Positions 51,777-60,648 of a stretch of 64,000 nt of DNA are shown here, piece after piece. A model generated the notes under the pieces. That model ran no database searches, was not told the DNA's origin, and worked only from the letters and a program-made list of their open reading frames with translations. This stretch comes from Cyclobacteriaceae bacterium (GTDB taxonomy: Bacteria > Bacteroidota > Bacteroidia > Cytophagales > Cyclobacteriaceae). Position 1 is the first letter of the stretch; each line of letters starts with the position of its first letter. The translations under genes were made by a program, and so were the position numbers. The stretch spans positions 297,599 through 361,598 of the forward strand of contig JAKLJG010000001.1 in NCBI GenBank assembly GCA_023151255.1, given 5' to 3'.

Positions 51777-54737
51777 ATGAAAGAGCAACAAATAGAAAAT
51801 AGTTTAATAGCCAAACTGACTGACCTGAAATACAGTTACAGGCCGGACATTAAAGACAGGGCTTCGCTGGAAAAAAATTTCCGTGAAAAATTTCAGGCGC
51901 TTAATAGAGTTAACCTCACTGACGCTGAATTTGCCAGACTTCGGGACGAAATAATCAATTCAGACGTTTTTGCATCATCAAAACGACTGAGAGAAATCAA
52001 CACTTTCAGCCGCGAAGACGGAACACCTTTGCATTACACGCTGGTAAACATAAAAGACTGGTGCAAAAACGAGTTTGAAGTTATCAATCAACTTCGCATA
52101 AATACACAAAACAGCAACCACCGTTACGATGTAATTTTATTGATTAACGGAATTCCTGTTGTTCAAATAGAATTGAAAACACTTGAAGTAAGCCCACGAA
52201 AAGCCATGCAGCAAATTGTGGACTACAAAAGCGACCCAGGCAATGGTTATACAAACTCATTGCTTTGTTTCATGCAGCTTTTTATTGTTACCAATCGCAG
52301 CAACACCTATTATTTCGCCAACAACAACCCTTCTCATTTCAGCTTTAATGCTGACGAGCAATTTTTACCTGTTTATCAATTTGCAAGCGAGGACAATAAA
52401 AAAATAACACACATAGACGACTTTGCCGAAAAGTTTTTAAGCAAATGCACCCTTGCCGAAATGATAAGCAAATACATGGTATTGGTGGCAAGCGAACAAA
52501 AACTCATGGTGATGCGACCTTATCAGATTTATGCCGTTAAGGCCATTGTAAATTCCATCCAAGAACACAAAGGCAACGGCTACATCTGGCACACCACAGG
52601 AAGCGGAAAAACGCTGACATCTTTCAAAGCATCTACCCTGCTCAAAGACAATCCGAATATTGAAAAATGTTTGTTTGTGGTTGACCGTAAAGACTTGGAC
52701 AGACAAACCCGTGAGGAGTTCAACAAGTTTCAGGAAGGGTGCGTGGAAGAAAACACCAATACAGAAACATTGGTAAGACGAATGCTCTCGGAAGATTACG
52801 CTAATAAGGTAATTGTTACCACCATTCAAAAATTAGGGCTGGCTTTAGACCCAAACAATAAAAACAACTATAAGGAACGCTTACAACCGTTAAGCCACAA
52901 ACGCATCGTTTTCATTTTTGATGAGTGCCACCGCTCCCAGTTTGGTGAAAACCATAAAGCTATCAAAGAGTTTTTCCCGAAAGCACAGTTATTCGGGTTT
53001 ACAGGAACCCCGATTTTTGACGACAATGCCACTTATAAGCAAATTGATGGCACTGTTGGTTCGTATGTAACCACCAAAGACATTTTCCAAAATTTGTTAC
53101 ACAGCTACACCATAACTCATGCAATAGAAGATAAAAACGTATTGCGTTTTCATATTGACTATTACAAGCCGGAAAAAAACATAACCGTTGGAAGCACTGA
53201 CCATAAAAAGGCAGTTGTAAATGCCATTCTGAAAAAACATGATGCCGCAACGCACAGCAGGCGCTTCAATGCGATACTGGCAACGGCTTCTATTAATGAT
53301 GCCATTGAATACTACGAGCTTTTCAAAGACATTCAGGCAAGCAAAGCCAAAGAAGATGAAAATTTTGTTCCGCTGAATATCACTTGTGTATTCTCTCCGC
53401 CTGCCGAAGGAAACAAAGATGTGCTGCAATTGCAGGAAGATTTAGAACAGGAAAAAGCTGACAACAAAGTTGAACCTGAAAAGAAAAAAAAGGCGCTGGA
53501 AGCCATTATCAGCGATTACAACAAACAATATGGTACCAACCATAAAATCACTGAATTTGACTTGTATTACCAGGATGTTCAGCAACGCATCAAATTTCAG
53601 AAGTTCAGCAATGCCGACTATCCGCGTAACAACAAAATAGATGTGGTAATTGTGGTGGATATGTTGCTTACCGGTTTTGACAGCAAATACTTGAACACTT
53701 TGTATGTGGACAAGAACCTGAAATTCCACGGATTGATTCAGGCATTCAGCCGAACCAACCGTATTTTAAACGATACGAAACCTTACGGAAACATTTTAGA
53801 TTTTCGCAGGCAACAAGCCGAAGTGGACAGAGCCATTGCCCTATTCAGCGGAGAAGATACCGGACGAGCCAAAGAAATTTGGCTGGTTGACCCTGCCCCG
53901 AAAGTGATTGAAAAATATCAAAAAGCAGTGAAGGCAATGGAAAAGTGGATGGAAGACAAAAACATGGCAGCAGAACCCCAAGAGGTTTACAACATCAAAG
54001 GCGATGCTGCCCGTGTAGAGTTTATCAACCGCTTTAAAGAAGTGCAACGCCTGAAAACACAGCTTGACCAATACACCGATTTAACCGAAGAACAAAAAGC
54101 CACGATTGAAGACCTAATGCCCGAAGAGCAATTGCGTTCGTTCCGCAGTTCGTATTTAGAAATTGCCAAGCAACTCAAAGAAATTCAGCAAAAAGAAGGC
54201 GACAAAGCCCCTGAAAACATTCAGCAATTGGATTTTGAATTTGTGTTGTTTGCTTCTGCGGTGGTCGATTATGATTACATCATGAGCCTGATTGCCAAAT
54301 ACACCCAAAGCACACCGAAAAAGCAGAAAATGACCCGCGACCAACTTATCGGGGTGTTGAGCAGCAGTGCCAACCTGATGGAAGAACGGGAAGATATCAT
54401 AGACTATATCAACACACTGGAAGTGGGCAAGGCACTTAACGAACGTGAAATAAAAGACGGCTATCAGAAATTTAAGGACGAAAAAATGGCCAAACGACTG
54501 GCGGAAATTGCCACCCAAAACGGCTTGGAGGTTTCGGCCTTGCAGGCATTTATAGATACCATCATTAGCCGGATGATTTTTGATGCCGACAAACTAAGCG
54601 AACTGTTTGCCCCTTTAGACTTGGGTTGGAAAGAACGCACCAAACGAGAACTGGCATTGATGGACGACTTGATACCTATTTTAAAAAGGAAAGCCGAAGG
54701 GCGTGAAATATCAGGGCTGAAAGCGTATGATGTCTGA
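51777..54737 (+). CDS. hsdR: Type I restriction endonuclease subunit R
   Basis: 986 residues. N-terminal PD-(D/E)XK nuclease (Asp118, Glu132-x-Lys134 in VQIELKTLE). Two RecA-like motor domains follow: Walker A TGSGKT at 274-279, DECHRSQFGENH at 382, LFGFTGTPIF, and the QAFSRTNR helicase motif VI around residue 660. A charged helical domain closes the protein. It translocates DNA and cuts unmethylated targets, with HsdM and HsdS. The gene is clearly richer in A+T than its chromosomal neighbours, as are the other hsd genes. Confidence 0.96.
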   Translation: MKEQQIENSLIAKLTDLKYSYRPDIKDRASLEKNFREKFQALNRVNLTDAEFARLRDEIINSDVFASSKRLREINTFSREDGTPLHYTLVNIKDWCKNEFEVINQLRINTQNSNHRYDVILLINGIPVVQIELKTLEVSPRKAMQQIVDYKSDPGNGYTNSLLCFMQLFIVTNRSNTYYFANNNPSHFSFNADEQFLPVYQFASEDNKKITHIDDFAEKFLSKCTLAEMISKYMVLVASEQKLMVMRPYQIYAVKAIVNSIQEHKGNGYIWHTTGSGKTLTSFKASTLLKDNPNIEKCLFVVDRKDLDRQTREEFNKFQEGCVEENTNTETLVRRMLSEDYANKVIVTTIQKLGLALDPNNKNNYKERLQPLSHKRIVFIFDECHRSQFGENHKAIKEFFPKAQLFGFTGTPIFDDNATYKQIDGTVGSYVTTKDIFQNLLHSYTITHAIEDKNVLRFHIDYYKPEKNITVGSTDHKKAVVNAILKKHDAATHSRRFNAILATASINDAIEYYELFKDIQASKAKEDENFVPLNITCVFSPPAEGNKDVLQLQEDLEQEKADNKVEPEKKKKALEAIISDYNKQYGTNHKITEFDLYYQDVQQRIKFQKFSNADYPRNNKIDVVIVVDMLLTGFDSKYLNTLYVDKNLKFHGLIQAFSRTNRILNDTKPYGNILDFRRQQAEVDRAIALFSGEDTGRAKEIWLVDPAPKVIEKYQKAVKAMEKWMEDKNMAAEPQEVYNIKGDAARVEFINRFKEVQRLKTQLDQYTDLTEEQKATIEDLMPEEQLRSFRSSYLEIAKQLKEIQQKEGDKAPENIQQLDFEFVLFASAVVDYDYIMSLIAKYTQSTPKKQKMTRDQLIGVLSSSANLMEEREDIIDYINTLEVGKALNEREIKDGYQKFKDEKMAKRLAEIATQNGLEVSALQAFIDTIISRMIFDADKLSELFAPLDLGWKERTKRELALMDDLIPILKRKAEGREISGLKAYDV

Positions 54738-54757
54738 ACCATGATTTTCATGATTTA

Positions 54758-55186
54758 ATGATATTTATGATTAAAGAAGAACATAAATATTCCGAACTAA
54801 CCGCAAAAATTATTGGCTGTGCCATGAAGGTTCATTCGGCATTAGGAAATGGATTTCAGGAAGTGATTTATCAAAGGGCTTTAGCAATTGAAATGGCAGA
54901 TGAAAAAATTAATTTCAGCAGGGAGTATGAGATGGCCGTATATTACAAGCTGCAACAGATTGGAACAAGGCGGGTAGATTTTCTGGTGGAGGGAGTTGTT
55001 TCGGTTGAATTAAAAGCAATCATAAAATTAGAGGATGTTCATTTAGCCCAGGCTATCAATTACCTTGAGGCATATGATTTAGAAGTAGGTTTACTCATCA
55101 ATTTTGGTGCAAAAAGTCTTGAATTTAAAAGAGTATCAAATAAAAAGTTCAAACAAAAAAATCAAGGTAATCCCAAAATCAAATAA
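54758..55186 (+). CDS. GxxExxY family protein (PD-(D/E)XK-like)
   Basis: 142 residues from the ATG at 54758, or 139 from 54767. The name-giving motif is in LGNGFQEVIYQRAL; a nuclease-like core follows: TRRVDFLVEGVVSVELKAI (Asp, then Glu-x-Lys). Members occur alone throughout Bacteroidota and function is unknown; nuclease activity is inferred from the residues. Placed between hsdR and hsdS in the same direction, it may have been inserted into the operon or be part of it. Confidence 0.85.
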   Translation: MIFMIKEEHKYSELTAKIIGCAMKVHSALGNGFQEVIYQRALAIEMADEKINFSREYEMAVYYKLQQIGTRRVDFLVEGVVSVELKAIIKLEDVHLAQAINYLEAYDLEVGLLINFGAKSLEFKRVSNKKFKQKNQGNPKIK

Positions 55187-55203
55187 ATCACCGTGCAGAC
55201 AAT

Positions 55204-56430
55204 ATGAGCCACAACAACAAAAATAAATTAGTACCAAAGCTGAGGTTTCCTGAGTTTGAAAATAGCGGAAAGTGGGAGGAAGAAATACTAGGAGAAATTT
55301 GTGATGTTAGAGATGGTACACACGATAGCCCAAAATATGTTTCTAATGGCTATCCGATGATAACTTCAAAAAATCTTTTAACTAACGGAATGATAGATTT
55401 TGAAAATGTAACTTTCATAAATGAAGGGGATTATATCAAAATAAATAAACGTTCAAAAGTTGATATTAATGATATTCTATTTGGAATGATAGGAACAATT
55501 GGCAATCCTGTTATTGTCAAAAAAGATGGATTTGCTATCAAAAATGTGGCACTGATTAAAAACATTGGCAAACTGAATCAAGAGTTTTTATTACATCAAC
55601 TAAAAAGTAATTATATTTTAAATCAATTTTATAAAGTAAATGCAGGTGGCATTTTAAAATTTATTGCTTTAAGTGTAATTAGAAATTTATCTGTAATAGT
55701 TCCTTCTCCAAAAGAACAACAAAAAATCGCTGCTTGTCTTTCGTCCTTAGATGAAGTCATCACAGCCGAGAGCCAAAAGCTGGAGGTGCTGAAAGACCAC
55801 AAAAAGGGCTTGCTGCAAAATCTCTTCCCAAAAGAAGGAGAAAAAGTACCGAAACTTCGCTTCCCTGAATTTAAAGATAGCGGAGAGTGGGAAGAAAAGA
55901 GTTTTGAGAAATTATTTGAAATAGGAAATGGAAGAGATTATAAACATTTAGAAAGTGGAAATATTCCCGTTTATGGATCTGGCGGATATATGCTTGCAGT
56001 AAATGACTTTCTCTACGATGGAGAAAGTGTCGGTATAGGAAGAAAAGGAACTATTGACAAACCTATGTTTTTGACTGGGAAGTTTTGGACAGTTGATACA
56101 CTATTTTATACTCATTCTTTCAAGGAGTGTCGACCAAAATATATCTTTTATGTTTTTCAAAACATAAATTGGAAAAATCACAATGAAGCGGGTGGTGTTC
56201 CAAGTTTATCAAAAACAAATATTTATAAAATCAAAATTCACATTCCTAAACCCAAAGAACAACAAAAAATTGCCGATACACTTTCATCAATTGACGATTT
56301 AATCAATGCCCAAACCCAAAAAATAGAAATGTTGAAATTGCACAAAAAAGGGCTATTGCAGGGTTTGTTTCCTACCTTGTCTGGAACAGGATTTACAGAA
56401 TTAAAGGATGAACAAGATGAAAATAACTAA
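55204..56430 (+). CDS. hsdS: Type I restriction specificity subunit S
   Basis: 408 residues with two target-recognition domains. Each half begins KLRFPEFxxSGxWEE (residues ~11 and ~218) and ends PKEQQKIAxxLSSxDxxIxA plus HKKGLLQ, the conserved coiled spacers; the TRDs between them differ, so it should recognise a bipartite asymmetric site. The base composition is strongly AT-rich. Starts 17 bp after the GxxExxY gene and overlaps the small ORF by 14 bp. Confidence 0.94.
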   Translation: MSHNNKNKLVPKLRFPEFENSGKWEEEILGEICDVRDGTHDSPKYVSNGYPMITSKNLLTNGMIDFENVTFINEGDYIKINKRSKVDINDILFGMIGTIGNPVIVKKDGFAIKNVALIKNIGKLNQEFLLHQLKSNYILNQFYKVNAGGILKFIALSVIRNLSVIVPSPKEQQKIAACLSSLDEVITAESQKLEVLKDHKKGLLQNLFPKEGEKVPKLRFPEFKDSGEWEEKSFEKLFEIGNGRDYKHLESGNIPVYGSGGYMLAVNDFLYDGESVGIGRKGTIDKPMFLTGKFWTVDTLFYTHSFKECRPKYIFYVFQNINWKNHNEAGGVPSLSKTNIYKIKIHIPKPKEQQKIADTLSSIDDLINAQTQKIEMLKLHKKGLLQGLFPTLSGTGFTELKDEQDENN

Positions 56431-56536
56431 TCATGGAAAACTTAAAATCACACAAATCAATGTTAAGACAAAAGGTTTGTTTCCTGATGTAACCGTTGGC
56501 AAGAGGATTAATTTTACAATGCAGAATAAAATATGA
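56417..56536 (+). CDS. Small ORF bridging hsdS and hsdM (39 residues)
   Basis: Reads MKITNHGKLKITQINVKTKG and ends in NFTMQNKI. It overlaps the hsdS stop by 14 bp and the hsdM start by 4 bp (ATGA), spanning the whole gap. The tight fit to both neighbours suggests translational coupling to hsdM or a real small protein; it may equally be chance or a remnant. No family recognised. Confidence 0.4.
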   Translation: MKITNHGKLKITQINVKTKGLFPDVTVGKRINFTMQNKI

Positions 56537-58143
56537 CAGAAAATACTCAAACACAATTAGGCAATACCCTTTGGAAAATTGCAGACGAATTGCGTGGAGC
56601 AATGAACGCAGACCAATTCCGCGACTATATGCTTTCGTTGTTGTTCTTACGTTACCTAAGCGACAATTACGAAGCAGCAGCCAAAAAGGAATTGGGGAAA
56701 GATTATCCCGTTTTAAAAGACAACAACAAGCGAACTCCGCTTGCCGTGTGGTATGAACAGAACAAAGCCGATGTGGCAGAGTTTGAAAAGCAAATGCGGA
56801 GAAAAATCCATTACGTAATAAAACCCGAATATTTATGGAACAGCATTGCCGAATTGGCCAAAACCCAAAGCAAAGAATTGCTTCGCACTTTACAGGAAGG
56901 TTTTAAATACATCGAAAACGAATCTTTTGAAAGCACCTTTCAGGGATTGTTTTCCGAAATCAATTTAGATTCTGACAAACTCGGCAGGAACTACGAAGAA
57001 CGAAACAAAAAACTCTGCAACATCATTCAGAAAATTTCTGAGGGTATCAATCAATTTTCTACCGAAAAAGATATACTGGGCGATGCCTACGAATACCTGA
57101 TCGGTCAATTTGCGGCAGGTTCGGGCAAAAAGGCAGGCGAATTTTATACACCGCAACGAATTTCAGATATACTTTCTTCAATTGTAATACTGGACAGCCA
57201 GGACCCAAGCAAGGGTGAAAAGAAAAAGATTGAACGAGTATTAGACTTTGCCTGCGGTTCGGGTTCATTGTTGCTCAACGTTCGCAAAAAAATGTTGGAA
57301 GCAGGCGGAACAATTGGTAAAATTTACGGACAAGAAAAAAACATCACCACCTACAACTTAGCCCGAATGAACATGCTGTTGCATGGCGTGAAGGACACAG
57401 AATTTGTCATTCATCACGGTGATACATTAGTAAACGATTGGGAGATTTTAAATGAAATAAATCCCTCAAAGAAAATAGAATTTGATGCCATTGTAGCCAA
57501 TCCACCTTTTAGCTACCGTTGGGAACCATCGGAAGAAATGGGACAAGATTTCCGTTTCAAAAGTTACGGACTTGCCCCAAAGTCAGCAGCCGACTTTGCT
57601 TTTTTGTTACACGGTTTTCACTTTTTAAGTAAAGAGGGAACCATGGCAATCATTTTGCCACACGGTGTTTTGTTCAGAGGGGGTTCAGAAGAAAAAATCA
57701 GAAGAAAATTGTTGGAGGACGGCAACATTGACACCGTTATCGGTCTTCCGGCCAACCTGTTTTTCTCAACAGGTATTCCCGTTTGTATTTTGGTTTTAAA
57801 GAAGTGCAAAAAGTTTGACGATGTTTTATTCATCAATGCCGCAGAACACTATGAAAAAGGCAAGCGACAAAACAGTTTGCGGCCTGAACACATTAAAAAA
57901 ATAGTTGAAACCTACAGAAACCGAAAAGAAGAGATCCGTTATTCTCGTAGAGTATCCATGGACGAAATCATCAAGAACGAATTCAACTTGAATATTTCGC
58001 GCTATGTAAGCACATCAGTGGAAGAAGAAGCCGTTGATTTGCGGGAAGTAAACAAAAAACTCGTTGAAATTGAAGAGAAAATCAGCAAAGCCAAAGAAAC
58101 GCACAATCAATTTTTAAAGGAATTAGGACTACCACCAATATAA
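56533..58143 (+). CDS. hsdM: Type I DNA methyltransferase subunit M (N6-adenine)
   Basis: 536 residues. HsdM_N helical domain (about 5-150), then the MTase domain: GEFYTP at 202, SAM-binding DFACGSGS at 238-245 and catalytic NPPF at 323-326. It methylates adenine in the HsdS-defined site and forms M2S and R2M2S complexes. The ATG overlaps the small ORF's TGA. Gene order hsdR-x-hsdS-hsdM differs from the more usual hsdMS(R) or hsdRMS. Confidence 0.95.
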   Translation: MTENTQTQLGNTLWKIADELRGAMNADQFRDYMLSLLFLRYLSDNYEAAAKKELGKDYPVLKDNNKRTPLAVWYEQNKADVAEFEKQMRRKIHYVIKPEYLWNSIAELAKTQSKELLRTLQEGFKYIENESFESTFQGLFSEINLDSDKLGRNYEERNKKLCNIIQKISEGINQFSTEKDILGDAYEYLIGQFAAGSGKKAGEFYTPQRISDILSSIVILDSQDPSKGEKKKIERVLDFACGSGSLLLNVRKKMLEAGGTIGKIYGQEKNITTYNLARMNMLLHGVKDTEFVIHHGDTLVNDWEILNEINPSKKIEFDAIVANPPFSYRWEPSEEMGQDFRFKSYGLAPKSAADFAFLLHGFHFLSKEGTMAIILPHGVLFRGGSEEKIRRKLLEDGNIDTVIGLPANLFFSTGIPVCILVLKKCKKFDDVLFINAAEHYEKGKRQNSLRPEHIKKIVETYRNRKEEIRYSRRVSMDEIIKNEFNLNISRYVSTSVEEEAVDLREVNKKLVEIEEKISKAKETHNQFLKELGLPPI

Positions 58144-58443
58144 CAGAACAAAAATGCCAATGCTATTTGCAAGCATCCCGATGGCTATCGGGACCAAAGC
58201 CGCACAAGCCAACGCACAGACCAAAGCTTTGTCAAAGAGCTTGCAAAGCCAACGCAGGACAAATGCGAAGCATTAACGAACACCAATGAAAAACAAATAA
58301 TTAAGTGAGTAAAATTGTTTTTAAAAAATTTCCCGACCCTTCAAAAAAAAATTAAAATTGCAACGCACAACCCAACAGGCAATAACAGAAAACTCAATAC
58401 TAACAACCGTTTGCAAGAACGAACGACAGAACACCAGCCGGAA
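58144..58443. other. Non-coding gap downstream of hsdM
   Basis: 300 bases without a gene. It contains a hairpin TCCCGATGGCTATCGGGA (58176-58193), the right direct repeat (58261-58318), and a stretch TAACAACCGTTTGCAAGAAC (58401-58420) that looks like the start of a cassette-type repeat. So the restriction locus is bounded on both sides by similar ends. Confidence 0.6.
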
Positions 58444-58591
58444 ACAGCCGTTTGCCACAATGGGGGCTGACGTGGTTAAATCAAGTGCAGTGCTTCTATC
58501 AATATTTGTACTTGGTTGACAGTGAAGTGCCTGCCTGTCGGCAGACAGGCTCCGAAATCCCCCACTGCGCCAAGCGGCAAAACGTTATGGG
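58444..58591 (+). repeat. Cassette-type palindromic repeat R1
   Basis: Begins AACAGCCGTTTGCCACAATG and ends GCGGCAAAACGTTATGGG; the two ends are imperfect reverse complements. It carries a nested palindrome around CCTGCCTGTCGGCAGACAGG. The first ~75 bases are nearly identical to R2. It ends 28 bp before the start codon of the next gene. Confidence 0.7.
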
Positions 58592-58619
58592 CAAGCATAA
58601 AGACTAAAAAACAAAATAT

Positions 58620-59564
58620 ATGAAACAGACCATTTTAGGGGCGGGCGGTGCCATCGGAACTGAACTGGCAAAATCATTACCCACTTACACCAACGAAATC
58701 AGGCTTGTAAGTAGAAATCCGAAAAAGATTAATCCGTCAGATGAACTATTTAGTGCAGACCTCTCTGTTAAAGAACAAGTAGAAAAAGCTATTGAAGGCA
58801 GTGAAATAGTCTATCTTACAGTTGGAATTGACTATAATACAAAGTTGTGGCAAAAATTATGGGTTCCATTAGTTAAAAATGTCATTGACGCTTGTCAAAA
58901 GCACAATTGCAAACTTGTTTTCTTTGACAATGTTTATGCAATTGGTGGCGACAATGTAAATCATATTACCGAAGATTCACCCATCAGTCCGACAAGTAAA
59001 AAAGGAGAAGTAAGAGCCGAAGTAGACAAACTTATTCTTTCAGCAATTGAAAAAAATAAAATAAATGCTATTATCGCCCGTGCCCCCGATTTTTTTAGCG
59101 AGTTCAAAGACAGAAGTCTTTTGATGAACTTAATTTATGACAATTTAGCCAAAGGAAAAAAAGCTCAATGGTTTTGCAATGCGAAGGTTGTTCACACAAC
59201 GGGATATGCCCCTGATTTAGCAAAAGGAACGGCTATGCTTGGCAATACGCCTGATGCCTATAATCAAATTTGGAACTTGCCTACAGACCCTCAAAAAATT
59301 ACCGGTGAACAATGGATAAACCTCTTTGCACAAGAAATGAATAAAAGTAACAAATACCAAGTATTACCCGGTTGGGGAATGAAAGCACTGGGACTTTTTG
59401 TGCCAATATTGAAAGAAATGTACGAAATGCGTTACCAATATGACCGTGATTATTACTTTGACAGTAACAAATTCATCAAAAAATTCAACTATAAACCTAC
59501 TGACAACAAAACTGCTGTCAAACAGACCGTTGACAAATTAAAGAATAAAAATGCCAGCCCATAA
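58620..59564 (+). CDS. NAD(P)-binding Rossmann-fold protein (NmrA/epimerase-like)
   Basis: 314 residues. N-terminal dinucleotide loop ILGAGGAIGTELAKSL, then ADLSVKEQVEKAIEGSEIVYL, NVYAIGGDNVNHITEDSP and ARAPDFFSEF, as in atypical short-chain dehydrogenases of the NmrA/epimerase type; the YxxxK catalytic pair is not evident. Substrate unknown. The gene sits between repeats R1 and R2, and its TAA stop is also the first bases of R2. AT-rich like the hsd genes. It behaves like the payload of a gene cassette. Confidence 0.85.
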   Translation: MKQTILGAGGAIGTELAKSLPTYTNEIRLVSRNPKKINPSDELFSADLSVKEQVEKAIEGSEIVYLTVGIDYNTKLWQKLWVPLVKNVIDACQKHNCKLVFFDNVYAIGGDNVNHITEDSPISPTSKKGEVRAEVDKLILSAIEKNKINAIIARAPDFFSEFKDRSLLMNLIYDNLAKGKKAQWFCNAKVVHTTGYAPDLAKGTAMLGNTPDAYNQIWNLPTDPQKITGEQWINLFAQEMNKSNKYQVLPGWGMKALGLFVPILKEMYEMRYQYDRDYYFDSNKFIKKFNYKPTDNKTAVKQTVDKLKNKNASP

Positions 59565-59692
59565 CAGCCGTTTGCCGCAATGGGGGCTGACGTGGTTAAA
59601 TCAAGTGCAGTGCTTCTATCAACATTTGTGCTGGTTTGACAGTTTTGTTCTCCGAAATCCCGCACGAACGCCAAGCGCAAAACCGTTAGCAG
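59562..59692 (+). repeat. Cassette-type palindromic repeat R2
   Basis: Begins TAACAGCCGTTTGCCGCAAT and ends GCGCAAAACCGTTAGCAG. Shares with R1 the block GGGGGCTGACGTGGTTAAAT and TCAAGTGCAGTGCTTCTATC, and differs by lacking R1's nested palindrome. The stop codon of the preceding gene overlaps it. Confidence 0.7.
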
Positions 59693-59711
59693 TAATTTAA
59701 AGACAATAAAA

Positions 59712-59762
59712 ATGAAAAGCTTTAACTCTATAATTTTAATGATGTTCTTCACAACAATATAG
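59712..59762 (+). pseudogene. Truncated signal-peptide-like ORF after R2
   Basis: ATG followed by MKSFNSIILMMFFTTI then TAG. It starts 20 bp after R2, the position where the preceding cassette-type gene starts, and looks like the beginning of an exported protein cut off after 16 codons. The remaining sequence to 59886 has no gene. Confidence 0.35.
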
Positions 59763-59886
59763 AGGTTGGTCAGCGATCAACATGAATCTGGATTCTTAAA
59801 TTCTATGGTTTTAAACTTTTGAAACCTGTTGTTGTTCACCTAATCAGGATGGTTATATCTTTATTCACTTATCCCACCAATCAATT

Positions 59887-60648
59887 TTGAATTCCGAAAT
59901 AAGCATTACCTGTCTGAATTGCGGTCACCAGGCAAGTGGCCGGTACTGCAACCAATGCGGACAGCCAACGGATACCCAACGTATAACGCTGCCGCACGTT
60001 TTTAAGAAGGAATTTCTCAAATGGATATTTTATTACAACAAAGGCCTCTTCCATACACTGAAGGAGTTATTTTCAAGGCCAGGGCACGCAATCCGCGAGT
60101 ATGTGGCGGGCAAACGCGTTCAGCACCTCGGTTATATTTCATTTTTACTCGTAGCGATCGTACTCTTTACCCTGGCCGAAAAGTTGACCGGGTTTTCTTA
60201 TGCGAGGTTAGGTAGCGGATTAGAAGACCAGAAAGTACTCACCGCTTTCGATGAAATGATCAATAAGTACGGAAAGATTTTATTCCTGGTAGAGATCCTG
60301 TTTTATGCTGTCTGTAGTTATGTCGTGTTCAGAAAGGCCAAGCAGAATTATGCCGAGCACCTGGTGCTGAACACCTATAAAACATCGGCCATCCTGTTTA
60401 TTAATATAGTCTTTATTCTTATCGAATACATTCCGCATGAGGTGGTGGTCAAGCTACAAATTTACAATGGAGTAATGTGGGTTACCTTGCTCTATGGCAT
60501 TTGGTTTTACTATCAGTACTTTTCTGTGTATTACAAAAACAGATTCCTTTTCCTGTTGAGAACTTTGCTGGCTACCCTGATTCCCTCGCTCTTCTTCATC
60601 GTGATTGTTATTTATTTGTTGATGCTAATAACAGGGGCAAAAATTTAG
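59887..60648 (+). CDS. DUF3667 family membrane protein with N-terminal zinc ribbon
   Basis: 253 residues from a TTG at 59887; no in-frame ATG is nearby upstream. A CxxC...CxxC zinc ribbon (CLNCGHQASGRYCNQCGQ) is followed by about five transmembrane helices (GYISFLLVAIVLFTLAEKL, ILFLVEILFYAVCSYVVF and others). DUF3667 proteins are common in Bacteroidota and of unknown function. Base composition is closer to the chromosome than to the hsd genes. Confidence 0.78.
   Translation: MNSEISITCLNCGHQASGRYCNQCGQPTDTQRITLPHVFKKEFLKWIFYYNKGLFHTLKELFSRPGHAIREYVAGKRVQHLGYISFLLVAIVLFTLAEKLTGFSYARLGSGLEDQKVLTAFDEMINKYGKILFLVEILFYAVCSYVVFRKAKQNYAEHLVLNTYKTSAILFINIVFILIEYIPHEVVVKLQIYNGVMWVTLLYGIWFYYQYFSVYYKNRFLFLLRTLLATLIPSLFFIVIVIYLLMLITGAKI

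Noticed and set aside
58176-58193. Rho-independent terminator of hsdM
   Set aside because: The hairpin is perfect but no T-tract follows on the plus strand; it matches a dispersed type of palindrome.
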